64,000 bases of DNA. Origin: Linnemannia hyalina. Taxonomy: Eukaryota; Mortierellomycota; Mortierellomycetes; Mortierellales; Mortierellaceae. The position numbers were made by a program, and so were the translations under genes. How positions within the stretch are numbered: the stretch's first letter is position 1; each line of letters begins with the position of its first letter. This document shows positions 43,901 through 55,246 of the stretch, one piece after another. The notes under the pieces are model-generated. The model was not told the origin of the DNA and did not search any database. It saw only the letters and a program-made list of their open reading frames with translations. The stretch lies in contig JAHRHY010000003.1 of assembly GCA_019671135.1 (NCBI GenBank), positions 1,488,001 to 1,552,000 of the forward strand. The letters are read 5' to 3'.

Positions 43901-46900
43901 CCCACGTTCAATCGAATGGCGCCGCTGAAGCTGGAAGAGTGTGTTGGTCAGGCGAGAACTGGAGGAGAACCTACCTTCGTTGAGCCACTTCAGTATCTGA
44001 TGAGCGGAGTTGTCCGCTCCCTCATCGGTTTAGAAAAGCTCAAGAGAAAGGCACCTCACACCCAAGGTTAATTATGTCAGGTTGATGTCACATCAAAATT
44101 CTTCGTGAAAAATTGACAGACTGAACAGTGAGTACTGACATTACATCCATATTATGCCAAGTAGCCATATCGGCGGATGACCAGCTGGTGGAGGAGTGTG
44201 TTCGAGATCTGGATAACATCCTCTTGGGTCTCGAACGCGCGGGATTGGAGGACTTTGCACTCGACAAGACGTCTGACTTTAGTATGGCAAGCAACATTGG
44301 CGCTCGTAACAACATGTATGCTACGCTGTTAAATGGCTGCTACGAGGCTGCGATCGAGTTTGTGGTGTTGAGGCAATCGTCTCAAGGCGAAACCTCTGCT
44401 TCAAACGGTAAAGGTATTGCTCACAGCCGCCAGAGCTCGTCAGACCGTCAGTTTCAATCCATGACCCTCAACGCTGGATGTTCCGATTTGATTCTGCACT
44501 TGTTTGGCAAGATGCGCAAGCTTCACGATATTGTCAAAGATAAGGTCGTTATGCAGCGAGGTAAACTACGACGATGGTTTTTTTATGCTCCGTATTGTAT
44601 GACGACGTATCGGTACTAGTAGTGACTAATTGCAATGGGACATTGCCACCTGAATTTATACGCTGGTAGGCAAAAAGTTGGGTCCACTCGGCGAGTCATC
44701 GGCACTTGGAGTTGAGTGTGTGACAAAGCTGGTGGAGTGTATGTTCGCAGAGCCTACCGACGGTGAAGAACCAGATGCAGAAGCTCTCAGACTCAAATCA
44801 AACGACGAGTTTTTGGTTTATATCACGACAGTCATTCAAGCTTTGCTGACAAGGGTATGTGACACAAGAAGAAGTAGACCCATCGTTGGTGACAAATGGC
44901 ATGCTGCTCCATCTTCCATTGCTAACAAAACATTTCTCTTTCTGTTGCTACTATGTTCTAGCTGCACACCTCTGCAGAGTCGCTGAGCGACAATGATTAT
45001 GACTACTGCAGGAGACTCACGAGCGTACTGGTACGTGAGTTCATTGTCAGCGAGAGACCTGATGGACCCAAGGCCATGGCGGCAGGAGCGAAGGGCAAGG
45101 ATAAGAACAAGTCCTGGTTGATGTCTGGAATCGAGGCGCTCACAGCTGGTCTGATGACCGTTCAACGATTCTACCCTGTTAATCCCTCGGTAATGGGTAC
45201 CACATCCGAATCTCTTCACAACCGCAAGGTTGTTGCCGGGTTCTTGGCTGCAACACTGCCTCAAGCCAATGGTGGCCATGGACGTGATCAGCGAGCGTCG
45301 GATGTGGTTGCCTGGACCACTTCACGGACGATCCGTAACGATGTCGACAGTCTTGCGGCTGCCTACATTCAATACTTGCAGGAGCTGCTGGTTATGTTTG
45401 TGAACGAGACTATCCCTCTGTTGAAAGAGGCCGTCGGTGTTCTCCAAGTGATCCAAGTCCTCTCGCAATATCTCTCACGATCTAGCGATCTCGACAGCCA
45501 GGGTGGCCAACAAGGTGCCGGCAACTCAGGTCTCTCCCGCGCCAGCTCGACACTGAGTACGGACTCTACATCGTCCGGACCAAGTCAATTGGATATGCTA
45601 GTCCATTGGTTGGTGAAACTATGCAGGGATCAGGCAGTGGACGACACGACGTTGACGAAGGCATTGCTGTCGATGATGCTACAGTTGGAGCAAGAGTGCA
45701 TGACCCCTCAAGCGAACGCGGACTTGTTGGCAGTTGATGATATTCCAAATGGTTCAGCGTCCAACGTCAAGCCCACCATGGGACCCGTCTCTCTCGGTTT
45801 TGGCAGTGTTACAGCATCATCCGTGGTTGCACAGTGCCCCGAGACTGCCACACGGTTGCGCCTGGCAGCAGATATCTTGCTCACTTATGGCATGAACCAT
45901 GGCGGTCCCAATTTGCCCAGTCTCCGAGACTTGCCGGACGAGATCCCACAAGGAGAAGGTGTGGAGGAAGGCATCATGCGGCTGTTCAATTTGAAAAGGG
46001 AAATTGGTATCGAGGCTCGGTTTTCGGTCGTGACCATACGGACGTCCGGTGTTGTCGCGGATGTCCTGTTGCAGCAAGTCGAGCGTTCGCTCGAAGGCCT
46101 TGAATGGGCCTTGGGCAAACTCCGATTCTGCGGATTGGCTCAAGCAGGTAAGCATTTAACCCCTCAGTCTATTCTATTATGCCCATGGCTCTTTTGTCTT
46201 TTTTTGACGCAGTCTCAACCCCGACCTTTATCTATGTGTTCTCGGCCACTTCAATCCAATTCCCCCCCCCCCCCCCCCCCAGAAAAAAAAACGTGCCCGG
46301 TGCAGAGTAAGGCAAGAGGACAGGAGGGTGTATCAAAAGGGGTGTAATCAGTGTCGGAGCCAGAACCAGGACTTTGGTAGAGACATTATCGCTCAGCGGC
46401 ACTCGACACTCCATAGAGCATCAGCGAGTTCGAGGAGCCAAGGTGAAAAGTGGGTAAACCGTTGAAGTTGAAATACAATAGTGATAAGAGGCGAAAAAAG
46501 AGAAAATGGAGCAAGGAGGAGTTCGATTGGCGAATATTTTGGAAATTGAGTTGCGGAGATTATTATTTTTTGGACCGTGGAATATTAGATCAAGCTGATA
46601 AGATCTTGGCGGTCTGGGTTCTCTCAATTGCGTCTTTTTTTGTTCTATTTATTGGCACAATTGCATTTTTCAATTACCATGGACTATTCATACGCACCAA
46701 CAGACCTATATCAAAGGTGAAAGGGGTTGGTTGGTTGGAGATTGTTACTTGGGTTGGCAATTTTAGTTTTACGAGTACTTTTGTACCTGTGGGCATTGCC
46801 TTTTTGTTTTCCTTATCATGGTCGAGATGAAAAGAGAGGAGAGGGGAAGCGGACGCTGTGGACCTACTGAGTTTGTGTCTGTATCTGTGGGAGGGAATTG

Positions 46901-48521
46901 TTATTGGATGTTTATGAGGACAAATGGCAAGAGCACGGGCAAGAAACAAACATTGTTGTACAGAGGAAAAAAAGAAGAAATCACTTTGTTTGCACACGGA
47001 GTTGGCTATTCTTTATTTTGCATCATACTTTGTATTGTAGTTATGATTGTATCGAACGATTGAGTGGGTAGTTCACTGTGCAGATTAAATTGATTCTTTG
47101 GCCTTTTTTATCGGTTACAAACTGCTGGTCGATATGAGCCTTCCCATGAGCCGTTAGATTCATACCCCTTGCCCCTTACTCCTCGCTCGCTCGTGGCTGA
47201 CCCATGATTATCAACATCTCTATGAATAACCCAATTTATAGGCTCTGACCTTCCATGCCCTAAGCATTCGACAAACGGCAGCCATGCACAGCTCCACGAG
47301 TCACCGTCACCGCACTCTGAGGCCCATGGGTTGTGCCTTTCTGGTGAATGCAAGGTTACGATGGGCAAGAAACCCTTCCAGGAGTTTGAGGGCGAGATCT
47401 GTTGGCGAGTTGAGGCTTGTCTCTGGGTCCTAGTCCGTATCTCACAGTCGTGTATCAATCAGGCAACCTCGGAGCACTTGATTCGGGTTCTGCAGCGATG
47501 CTATAAGGTTCTAACGGCCCTGACTAAGCATTACCTGAAACCAGCAACGGTGTCGCCTCTGAACCTGTTCCCTATGGTGTCGTCTGGTCCAGGGTTGTCT
47601 CTTTCCGCTACAAAGTTGAGGAGCAAGGGAGGACAGAACAAGGCCAGTGCGGGGGTGATTCAACTGCCACATGGTTTCCTTCGTGTTACGCAAGTTGCGG
47701 GAATGGAGCTCTCTGTCCATCTATACACGTTCCTAAGTTATTTCCAAATGTTGGACGAGGAGCGAAGGAGCCGAGATCACGAACGTCAAACAAGAGGCAA
47801 GAAGGGCAAAGGTGGTGCTAAGGAGGATGACAAGGGCAAGGACCCTATGAATGATGATGAGGGGGGCGTTCCCAAGAACAAGGTAGGAGGAGGAGCAACT
47901 GGCGGTCGAGGTGGTGGTGGTGTTGGGGGGAGTGCAAAGTCCCGTCAAAAGGCCAAGATTTTGCGGGAGTCCAAGTTGATTCCGACGTTGATTTATGGGG
48001 TGGAGCAGTACGAGCGGTTTGTGATCCAGCTTAGCAAGAAATCCAAGGTTCATCTGACGCAATTTATGAGACGCAGTACAGCGCGAGATTTCCGGATCCA
48101 GATTCAGCGGCTCGGAGACCTGGGTTTGGAGGACCAATACGACGAAGAGCGACAGCTTGAGCAGCTGCAGCTGCAGGAGCAGGAGCGAGAGCAAGAGCAA
48201 TTGCAGATACTGCAGCAACAGGGACATCATCAGCACGAGGAAAGAGAAGGAGATGTCGATATGGAGGTGGATGATGACGACGGTTTGGTATGTACCTTTT
48301 TTTCTGTTATTGGATGCATGATATTGTATCTTATTGTTTTTGCGTGTGTGTACGTTTGAGCCAACCAGAAATGGACATACGATATCTGTCAGCTGAACAT
48401 TTCCTCTTTCTGCTTATTTTTATTTTATCTCTAGGCTCAGGACGAAGATGAGGGAGAAGAAGAGCAAGACGAGGAAGAAGAAGAGACGCTCCACAATCGC
48501 AAGCGCGCTCGTCGTACTTGA
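40929..48521 (+). CDS. FANCI: Fanconi anaemia group I protein (FANCI) orthologue
   Basis: Partner of FANCD2 in the ID2 clamp for interstrand crosslink repair. Many exons; the first are 40929-41018, 41119-41221, 41312-41375 and 41475-41952, and later ones reach TGA at 48519. Evidence: an alpha-solenoid protein with the FANCI core RQVALSGFLLLLKPSSK (about 43438-43490), where the human ubiquitinated Lys lies in the matching FLLLLK context (here AAG 43474-43476). Further blocks are HFAHFYDPTF and MAPLKLEECVGQ, then KLIPTLIYGVEQYERF and IQLSKKSKVHLTQFMRRST, RDFRIQI near 47970-48100. The C-terminus is Gln/Glu-rich, strongly acidic, and ends with a basic nuclear signal, NRKRARR. No SQ or TQ follows the candidate Lys in this exon, unlike the human phospho-switch. 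One intron (46148-47241) is far longer than the rest. Inner exon edges are approximate. Confidence 0.9.
46148..47241 (+). other. 1,094-nt intron of FANCI with A/T-rich insert-like sequence
   Basis: Donor GTAAGC at 46148 and acceptor TTATAG at 47241 join in phase 1, linking RFCGLAQA to SDLPCPKHS. The intron holds a 19-nt C run followed by A-rich sequence (46262-46292) and an open frame at 46450-46830 (126 codons, basic start, two hydrophobic spans) with lower G+C than the flanks. Whether this is a coding remnant or chance is unknown. Confidence 0.6.
46262..46280. repeat. 19-nt poly-C in FANCI intron
   Basis: Nineteen consecutive C followed by AG and nine A. Polymerase slippage could affect the assembled length. 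Confidence 0.9.
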
Positions 48522-48770
48522 ACAACAATACAAGACAATTATTTCTAACCAAGCAAATAAGCAATAATACAAAAGTGGAAGACTTTTTGAAGTGTATGTG
48601 AGAAAAGAAGGAGAATATTGTACAGGTTTTATTACAGGTTGTTGGAAGATTGTTTTTCAGGAAACAAACGACTAGGTATGAGCAATTTTTGTTTTGTTTG
48701 GTAGTTGTGGTTGTTTGGTTGCTACCCAAGGGGACCCATTTTTGTTGCAGTTGATGATGATGATGGTGCT

Positions 48771-49742
48771 TTACATGGGAGCGTAAGCAGAGTATTGCTG
48801 CTGCTGTTGGTGCATGTAAGGCTGGGGAAGGATCATCGATGGTGCAGTAGAGGATGAGTAACCCGAGCTAGAGGGCGAGGCCGACCGGCTGTATGACTCG
48901 TATTGGGAAGGAGCAGAGTACTGGGAGTAGTACTTGGGCTGCTGCTGCTGCTGACTGTACTGCTGGGGCTGGGGCTGGGACTGGTAGCTGTATGGGCTTG
49001 AGGACTGGTAGTTGGCAAAGAGCGAGGGTAACTGGGGCGCAGGAGAAGAATGGACAGCCATGGTGGGGGGCGAGGCCGATGAAGAGCGGTACTGGTGCGA
49101 GTCTGGGCTCGAAGGCGAGAGTGGAGGCGACTGGAGCTGCTGCTGGGGGTGGTAGTAAGAGGCCATGGGAGGGACTTGGCTGGCGTATGCCTTGGGAGAA
49201 GAGGCGGGGGTGGAGTATTGGCTGCTTGGTACCGGGGCTGGCAACTGAACCTGTTCTTGCTTCTGCTGCATCTTGGTGTAAGAAGTCTGGGAGACAGGCG
49301 AGGAGGAGCGGGAGGCGTTGGGGGAGATGACGGCGAGGGATGCGGCGCAGGGAGGGGTGGTGGTCTCAAGACCAGCGCAGGATCGAAGGCGACGGATCTC
49401 GGTGATGGCGTTGCGGAGGGTGGTGATCGAGTTTGACTTGACTGGGGCCTTCTTTTCCGTACCGTCGGCGTTAAGCTGTTGTGATTGATACTGTTCCTGT
49501 TGTTGTTGTGTAGCAGCGACTTCAGCGGCGGATTCACGAACGAGGTTAGCGAGCTCGGCAAGGAGCTGGTTCATGGTGTCACGACGCTGACGCTCGTCGA
49601 GGATGTGGGTTGCACGACGCTTCTCAAGGGCGGTGAGACGCGAGATCGAGTCAACGTTTTTGCGGTTGAGAACGTTGACGCCGTGGAGGCGGAAAACGTT
49701 TTTGGTTGGTGGAACTGTTGGGGGGGCGGTTGTGGCGGTCAT
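48771..49742 (-). CDS. bHLH transcription factor, Gln/Ser/Pro-rich
   Basis: Intronless, 323 residues. A basic helix-loop-helix domain lies near residues 39-120: basic region ALEKRRATHILDERQRRDTM, helix 1 NQLLAELANLV, an extended loop with Gln-rich sequence, and helix 2 SITTLRNAITEIRRLR. The long loop recalls fungal bHLH factors with extended loops. The remaining 200 residues are Ser/Pro/Gln/Tyr-rich (SYSRSASPSSSGY, PQPQQYSQQQQQPKY) and probably disordered, acting as activation or condensate-forming sequence. The DNA-binding E-box contact residues (H..E.xRR) appear as H..DERQRR. The target and pathway are unknown. The gene faces away from the 11-kb gene-free region, which therefore lies on its 5' side. 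Confidence 0.85.
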   Translation of the reverse strand: MTATTAPPTVPPTKNVFRLHGVNVLNRKNVDSISRLTALEKRRATHILDERQRRDTMNQLLAELANLVRESAAEVAATQQQQEQYQSQQLNADGTEKKAPVKSNSITTLRNAITEIRRLRSCAGLETTTPPCAASLAVISPNASRSSSPVSQTSYTKMQQKQEQVQLPAPVPSSQYSTPASSPKAYASQVPPMASYYHPQQQLQSPPLSPSSPDSHQYRSSSASPPTMAVHSSPAPQLPSLFANYQSSSPYSYQSQPQPQQYSQQQQQPKYYSQYSAPSQYESYSRSASPSSSGYSSSTAPSMILPQPYMHQQQQQYSAYAPM

Positions 49743-51114
49743 TGTGAATGTCGATTGTCGTTAAGTAAGAGTGGGTGAGAGAGAGTATGAGGGAATGAGG
49801 AGTGAATGAGGAAAAGAAATTAAGTCAATAAGAGAGATAGAGGCGGGTGGAGTGCAGGAGTAGGTGTAGAAGTAAGAAGATTTTTATGGCGTGAGGAGTT
49901 GAAGGGCAAGGGAAGAGGGGGGGGAAGAGTCGTTATTTATATGATGGGGAGGGTTGAGGTGAGTGAGTGGATCAAATGGACGAGAAGATTTTTTCAAAGT
50001 GAGAGAAGACTCGGACAAGAAGGAGAGGGAGAGATTTCATTGGACAGGGTAACGAATGAATAGGTATACAATAACTGATGACAACCTGAGGAACTGATAA
50101 AAAAACCAAGTGAGACAAAAATAACACCTGGACTGCAAGTCCAAACCTTATTCGGATAGACACAGACTGAATCGGATAGAATACTGATATCAAGACATTG
50201 TTATATTCTTGTAGACTAAAATAACCTTTCTGTTGATGTATCTTTCTTCTGTTCTCACACAGGAAAATCAACAGACCGAGAAAGGACAGACGACAGGTAC
50301 ACGTTCCTTTTCTTTCATTTCGTCGTTCTTCTTTCTCTTCCTCTTGTTTCTTTCTTTCTGCTTATTCTCTCTTCATTGTTTACTCCACAAACAAAATGAG
50401 AAATCCAAGATCAATATTCAATCTTCTATTCACTGTATTGGGACCCGCATTCCTCCTCTCTCTTTCTCTCTCCCCTCGCTCTTTCATAGGGATCCAGTTA
50501 GATAAATATTTTATCTCTTTCAACGTCCATGTACTCTCAACTGGATACCTTCACTATCCAACCACTCATCTATTCGCTCTCTTTCTCTGCTCCTTACCCC
50601 AACCACTCAGCAAGGAGAGTTTCCTTTATCAAACTGATATCTCCTCCACTCGCCTTGCCAAAACCAGACCAGGGGGATGCACAAATGGACAGGGGAGGAC
50701 AGAAGGACCTAGCTGCAGTAGCACTGTAGTTAACCAATCCAATCAACCTGATAAACCAAGCCAAACCAACCCATGGATCGGCTTTGTTTCTTGCCTCTTG
50801 CCTTTCGCTTCTTTTTGCCTTTGACTCCTCATTTTTTTCCTTCCCAGACTCCGACAGTCGTTCACTCAGAGATAAGATGCCATGACACGAGGAGGATAAG
50901 GTAAGGACGGTGACGATGATGATGGATAGGAAAAGCAAAAAAAAAGTGAAGGCCGAAGGATTATTGAGAGTCAGGGCAGGGCACGCAATAATAATAACTC
51001 CAACCTTTGGCCTATTTCTCTATCTTCTGCTTTGTTACGAGTTTGAGATATGATAGACGACCATTGAGACAGATTGTTGACTCGCCCGCGGTAAGGTCTC
51101 CCACGCGAAAAGGT

Positions 51115-51128
51115 GGGGGGGGGGGGGG
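51115..51128. repeat. 14-nt poly-G
   Basis: Fourteen consecutive G within the gene-free region, just downstream of a GTAAGG motif. Confidence 0.9.
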
Positions 51129-54100
51129 CAGAAAGAGAACTGAAAGGCTCTTTCTCATCCCTCGTTCATTTTCCAAAACAAAATATCATCGCAACAACTG
51201 ACCCGGACATTGCGAGAAAGAAAGACAAGGTTATCTCAACCCTTTTTACATCTCTCACTCCTACCTCATTGCTCGTTTGCTCCTCGCTCATTCTGCTCAT
51301 CCTAAAATCCTAAGACTCTTTCCTTGATGATCTACTGGACTTTGACTCTGCGAGGGCGTTACTCTAGGATCAATTGAGTGTGTGCGTGAGGGGTGGTATG
51401 GCCTCATTATGAGCCATCTTGTGTTGTGTTGTTGTTTGCTTTCCTTCTTTTTTCATGACAAGACCTCGCATAATCTCTCAACAACGCCTTGTCCTCTTGG
51501 GCTCGCTGTAAAGTCTTGCATTATCTTTTTCCCCATCCCTTCCTTCCTGCTTTGGGCGGGTAGGTTGATTGACACACACTCTCCAAGTTTTCCTCCCTTT
51601 TTTCACCTATCATTTTCATTTCTTGATCGTTCTGGGAAAGATTGTAGGGTATTTTTTGCGGGAGGGCCATACACGCTCGGACTTGTTTTCAGGTTTGTTT
51701 TCTTTTTTTCTCCCACCTAAAGCAACAAAAAGGAGAAGAGGTAACAGAAGGAACGGATGCGCCTACGCGTACTTCTCATCACATACAGGTGAGTCCTTTG
51801 GTCCTCGGTTCTCAATGCAAAGAGATCAACGGTCAGAAATTGATTGTCATACCAAGGGAAATAAATAGACCTTTGCTCGGATGGTGAGGAGATGCTGACA
51901 CTGTATCTGTAGAAGTACCTTCTTTCCCCTTGATTGCTGCTGATGTTGTTGTGGGAGTTTGTGAACAGGGAAACCAAAAGAACAACAGCAACAGCACTAC
52001 ACAACAACACAAACCAAAACAGATAAAATAGAAAGGGTTGCGAACAAAGCGCACGCAATCTCGTTCGATTTTTTTTCTTTCGTTCAATCTCGACCTCATC
52101 TAAGGTATTTCTTTGGCCGTTTTTTTTTTACTTTCTGTTTATTTTCCTTTGATGTTGCGCATATGTACCCTTTGCTTTGTTTATGCAGGCTTCCGCTTCA
52201 TCGGCCAGACCCTCTCCCTCTCTTCATCTCAATCCTTCCTTCATCTCATTCATTTTTGTTTTGTTTTGTTTATCTGTTTATTTGTTGATTCTTCTGTCGG
52301 CTGCATTCCTTCCAATATTTTCCCTCGGATGAATGACTTAGAATGTTGTTGTCCGGTGTGTACGTGTGTGGGGTACAGTCCAATGGACCATCACCCACCA
52401 AGAACAGGACCTCTTGTTCTATTTGGAGTCGCTCGTTTGACCTGAAGGCATACAGTGACACGATTGACCTAGACCATGAGGCAGGTCACCATTCTTTTTG
52501 ACACAGGTTCATGTCGCGATGCTAAATGAAGCAATTGAGATGTTCCCTCGTAGCCCCTGAAAACGTGTGAGATTATTTGTTTAGGTCGGATGAGCGAGTG
52601 AAAACAGAGAGACGAAAAAGGGATGCAAATGCAAATAGGCAAAGGAGAGAATGAGATAAAAAAAACACGACGCGAGGCGGCTCACAATCTGTTGCTTCGC
52701 ATATTCTTTTTTTCTTTTGCCCTTCGGCTGGTGCGGAAATGGGAATTGGACGAGCAAGAAGTGAGAGTCCTCAGTGGTCCCTGTTATCGAGATCATCATC
52801 GCAACCGGCATGGACCTGTTTTACAACAACAAGGGAGAGGCAAGGGGTTGTAGTCGTGTAGAGCATAAGCATCTCACCCAACATAGGGTGAGTTTAAAAA
52901 TAAAAACAACAAAAAGAGGAGCTACCCGCTCTCAAGAAAGATAGAAAGTTGAGTACAATCGTTTATCGCATTATCTTTTGCATGAAAGAACATCTTTTGT
53001 TTTTGTTTTGTTTTTGTTTTGTTTTTTTTCCTCCCACACTTGTTCTATATCGCTTTGTGGCTTCACACCTTTTTCGTGAGGTCTTGTCTTTTCTATTGTG
53101 CTCTCCAACAAAATAACAACAACACGAGCCTTTTTTTACCTTCTCCTTCGTCCTCCCTCTGTTGCCTGAGGAAAAGCAAGAAATCAGATGCTGAGAGCAC
53201 TTTTTTATCCTTTCTTTCTTCTCCTCTCTTCTGGCCCTTGTTGACATTTGCGATTACGTTTTTTCCCCATGTGGGACAAGGTCTTGATTGGACGATGGGA
53301 TCCTTCATATCTGACTAGGCATCAGAGGAACTACAAGTACACGAATCCTTTTCGTCCACATACACCCTCTGACTCTTTTATCCCTCACGACACCCAGCAA
53401 AACAATGTATCTCCTTTGTTGATTGGCATTCGCGCTCGGTAGTTTTTTGTTCGTGGGGGGGTGGGGGTAAGAAAGGAAGGAGTCGGAAAAAAAGTTGTTG
53501 TTGATGTTTAATTGGCATTTTTTTTTGTGCCGTGATTGCAAATGGAAATCCGATCCCTTCCCCATAGCACAACGCACGAGGGATTTCACGCAACCCCTCA
53601 ATTCACTTCCCTTCTGTCTATCTCTCTCTCTCACACAAACCCTACTGTGAGATCATTTTCTTTTTCCATGGACTCAAAACCATAAAAAAAGTAATTTACA
53701 CCTCCGCTTGTCTGTCATAGTTGTTGTTGTTATCAGCAAGCCAAATACCTTATGCACAAAATAAAGGATGCTGCAGTTGGTGAGCTAGACTACGTGACCT
53801 CAGTTGCTTGTGACAAATTGCCCATCGATCAAAAAGTCAAATGCGTAGAAAGAACATATGCTTCTCTGAACGTTATGCATCAGCGCAGCGCGTGGAAAGG
53901 AAGGAAAAAAGGTTCATTCTGGTCACCATGAGAAAAGGCGAATGTAGGTAGCTCTTTCTTTCTTTGCCTGTTCTTTCTCACTCGAGAGGGCACAAGAATG
54001 AGATGGTCCGGGCCTCTGTTTTGTTTGTGGTAAGTTCTTGTTATTCTCCCACGCATCCCTTTTCAGTTTGTGTGGATAGGGGTTTACGTCTACCGCAAAA

Positions 54101-55223
54101 GTGGCTGAACCAAGATCTTTGATCTTTAAGTATGCAACAACAACAAGAAGGAGAAGCGCACTACCTTGTCTCTTCAGTTCTTCAGGACAAGGTTGCATTT
54201 CGTCAGCAACATACGCCCATCGATGACAACCATCAAGCTCTCGCTGCTGATGCCATTTCGATCTCGCACTGTGCAGCGCATCAAAAGTAGGTCCAACTCT
54301 CTCTCTCCCTTCTTTATCTTCTAAACAGACAACAAAGAGATATCACGATATCACATTCTAACCACAGATAAAATCTTGAACCTACTCTAAATTAATTGAC
54401 TCGGCGATCCGTGGCACACATTTCAAAGCGAAAGCTACTCATTGACCATTTACAAGGCCAGCTTATCAGTGAGGACGGCCATGCTAACGATGGTGCCATA
54501 ATGCCTTACTTTATTGCACACTCGTCCGAAAGTGTTGTGATTGATTGACCTGACCCTCGCTGTTGATCCCACACCCCACTAGGTCAAATCTAGCAAGTCC
54601 ATTGGGTGTGTGAACCTTGCTTGCTATCGCATTGCTCGGCTCTGCTCTCACCAGCGTAAAACAAATCCAAACTCCTCCACAAAATAAAATAGAATAAACA
54701 GGTGGTGTAGTCTTGAAGGAAGGAAAAGAGGTACTTCGATTCAGTTGCCTTCTAATAAAATCAGTACTCTAATCTGGACATTCTTGCAGCAAACTAAGAA
54801 AACGGAAGCCGAAAACCCGTTGCCTTGCACATGAGGAGATCTCTGTTCGACTTTCCCCATAATTTTGATTTCGCAGCACACGGAACACACGACCAAAGAG
54901 AGTTTCGTTTTTTGTTGTTCTTTTTTTCATGCTCTATTTTCCCACCCTTCGTAGGATTCGAGAACTAACATCCAACATAGGAAAAAAAAAAATAAGAGGA
55001 GAAAAAGGAAGAAGCAGTAAAACGGCTCACTTTCTTGTGGCAATCCAACGATCCAGTCCTATCAACTACAACACAGTATTCAGCTCGGCATCAGAACCGT
55101 TCTACTCTTAGTCTGTAGTTTGACATGACAGATGAACAGAGTCATCACCCGTTTCACTTCCCCAAAGTGGACCCAGGGAGAAAGTAACTGAGGTAGAAAG
55201 AAGAACAGAAGGGACTGTTGCAC

Positions 55224-55246
55224 TTTTTTTTTTTTTTTTTTTTTTT
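55224..55246. repeat. 23-nt poly-T
   Basis: Twenty-three consecutive T within the gene-free region. No target-site duplication or element body was found next to it. Confidence 0.9.

Noticed and set aside
46450..46830. 126-codon frame as an independent gene inside FANCI
   Set aside because: It sits within an intron whose flanking exons join in phase, has no own promoter signs, and resembles no family. It is kept as a curiosity in the intron entry only.
50396..50824. 142-codon frame with a hydrophobic start in the gene-free region
   Set aside because: It reads Phe/Ser/Leu-rich from CT-rich DNA, lacks any motif, and overlaps equally poor frames. It is probably chance.
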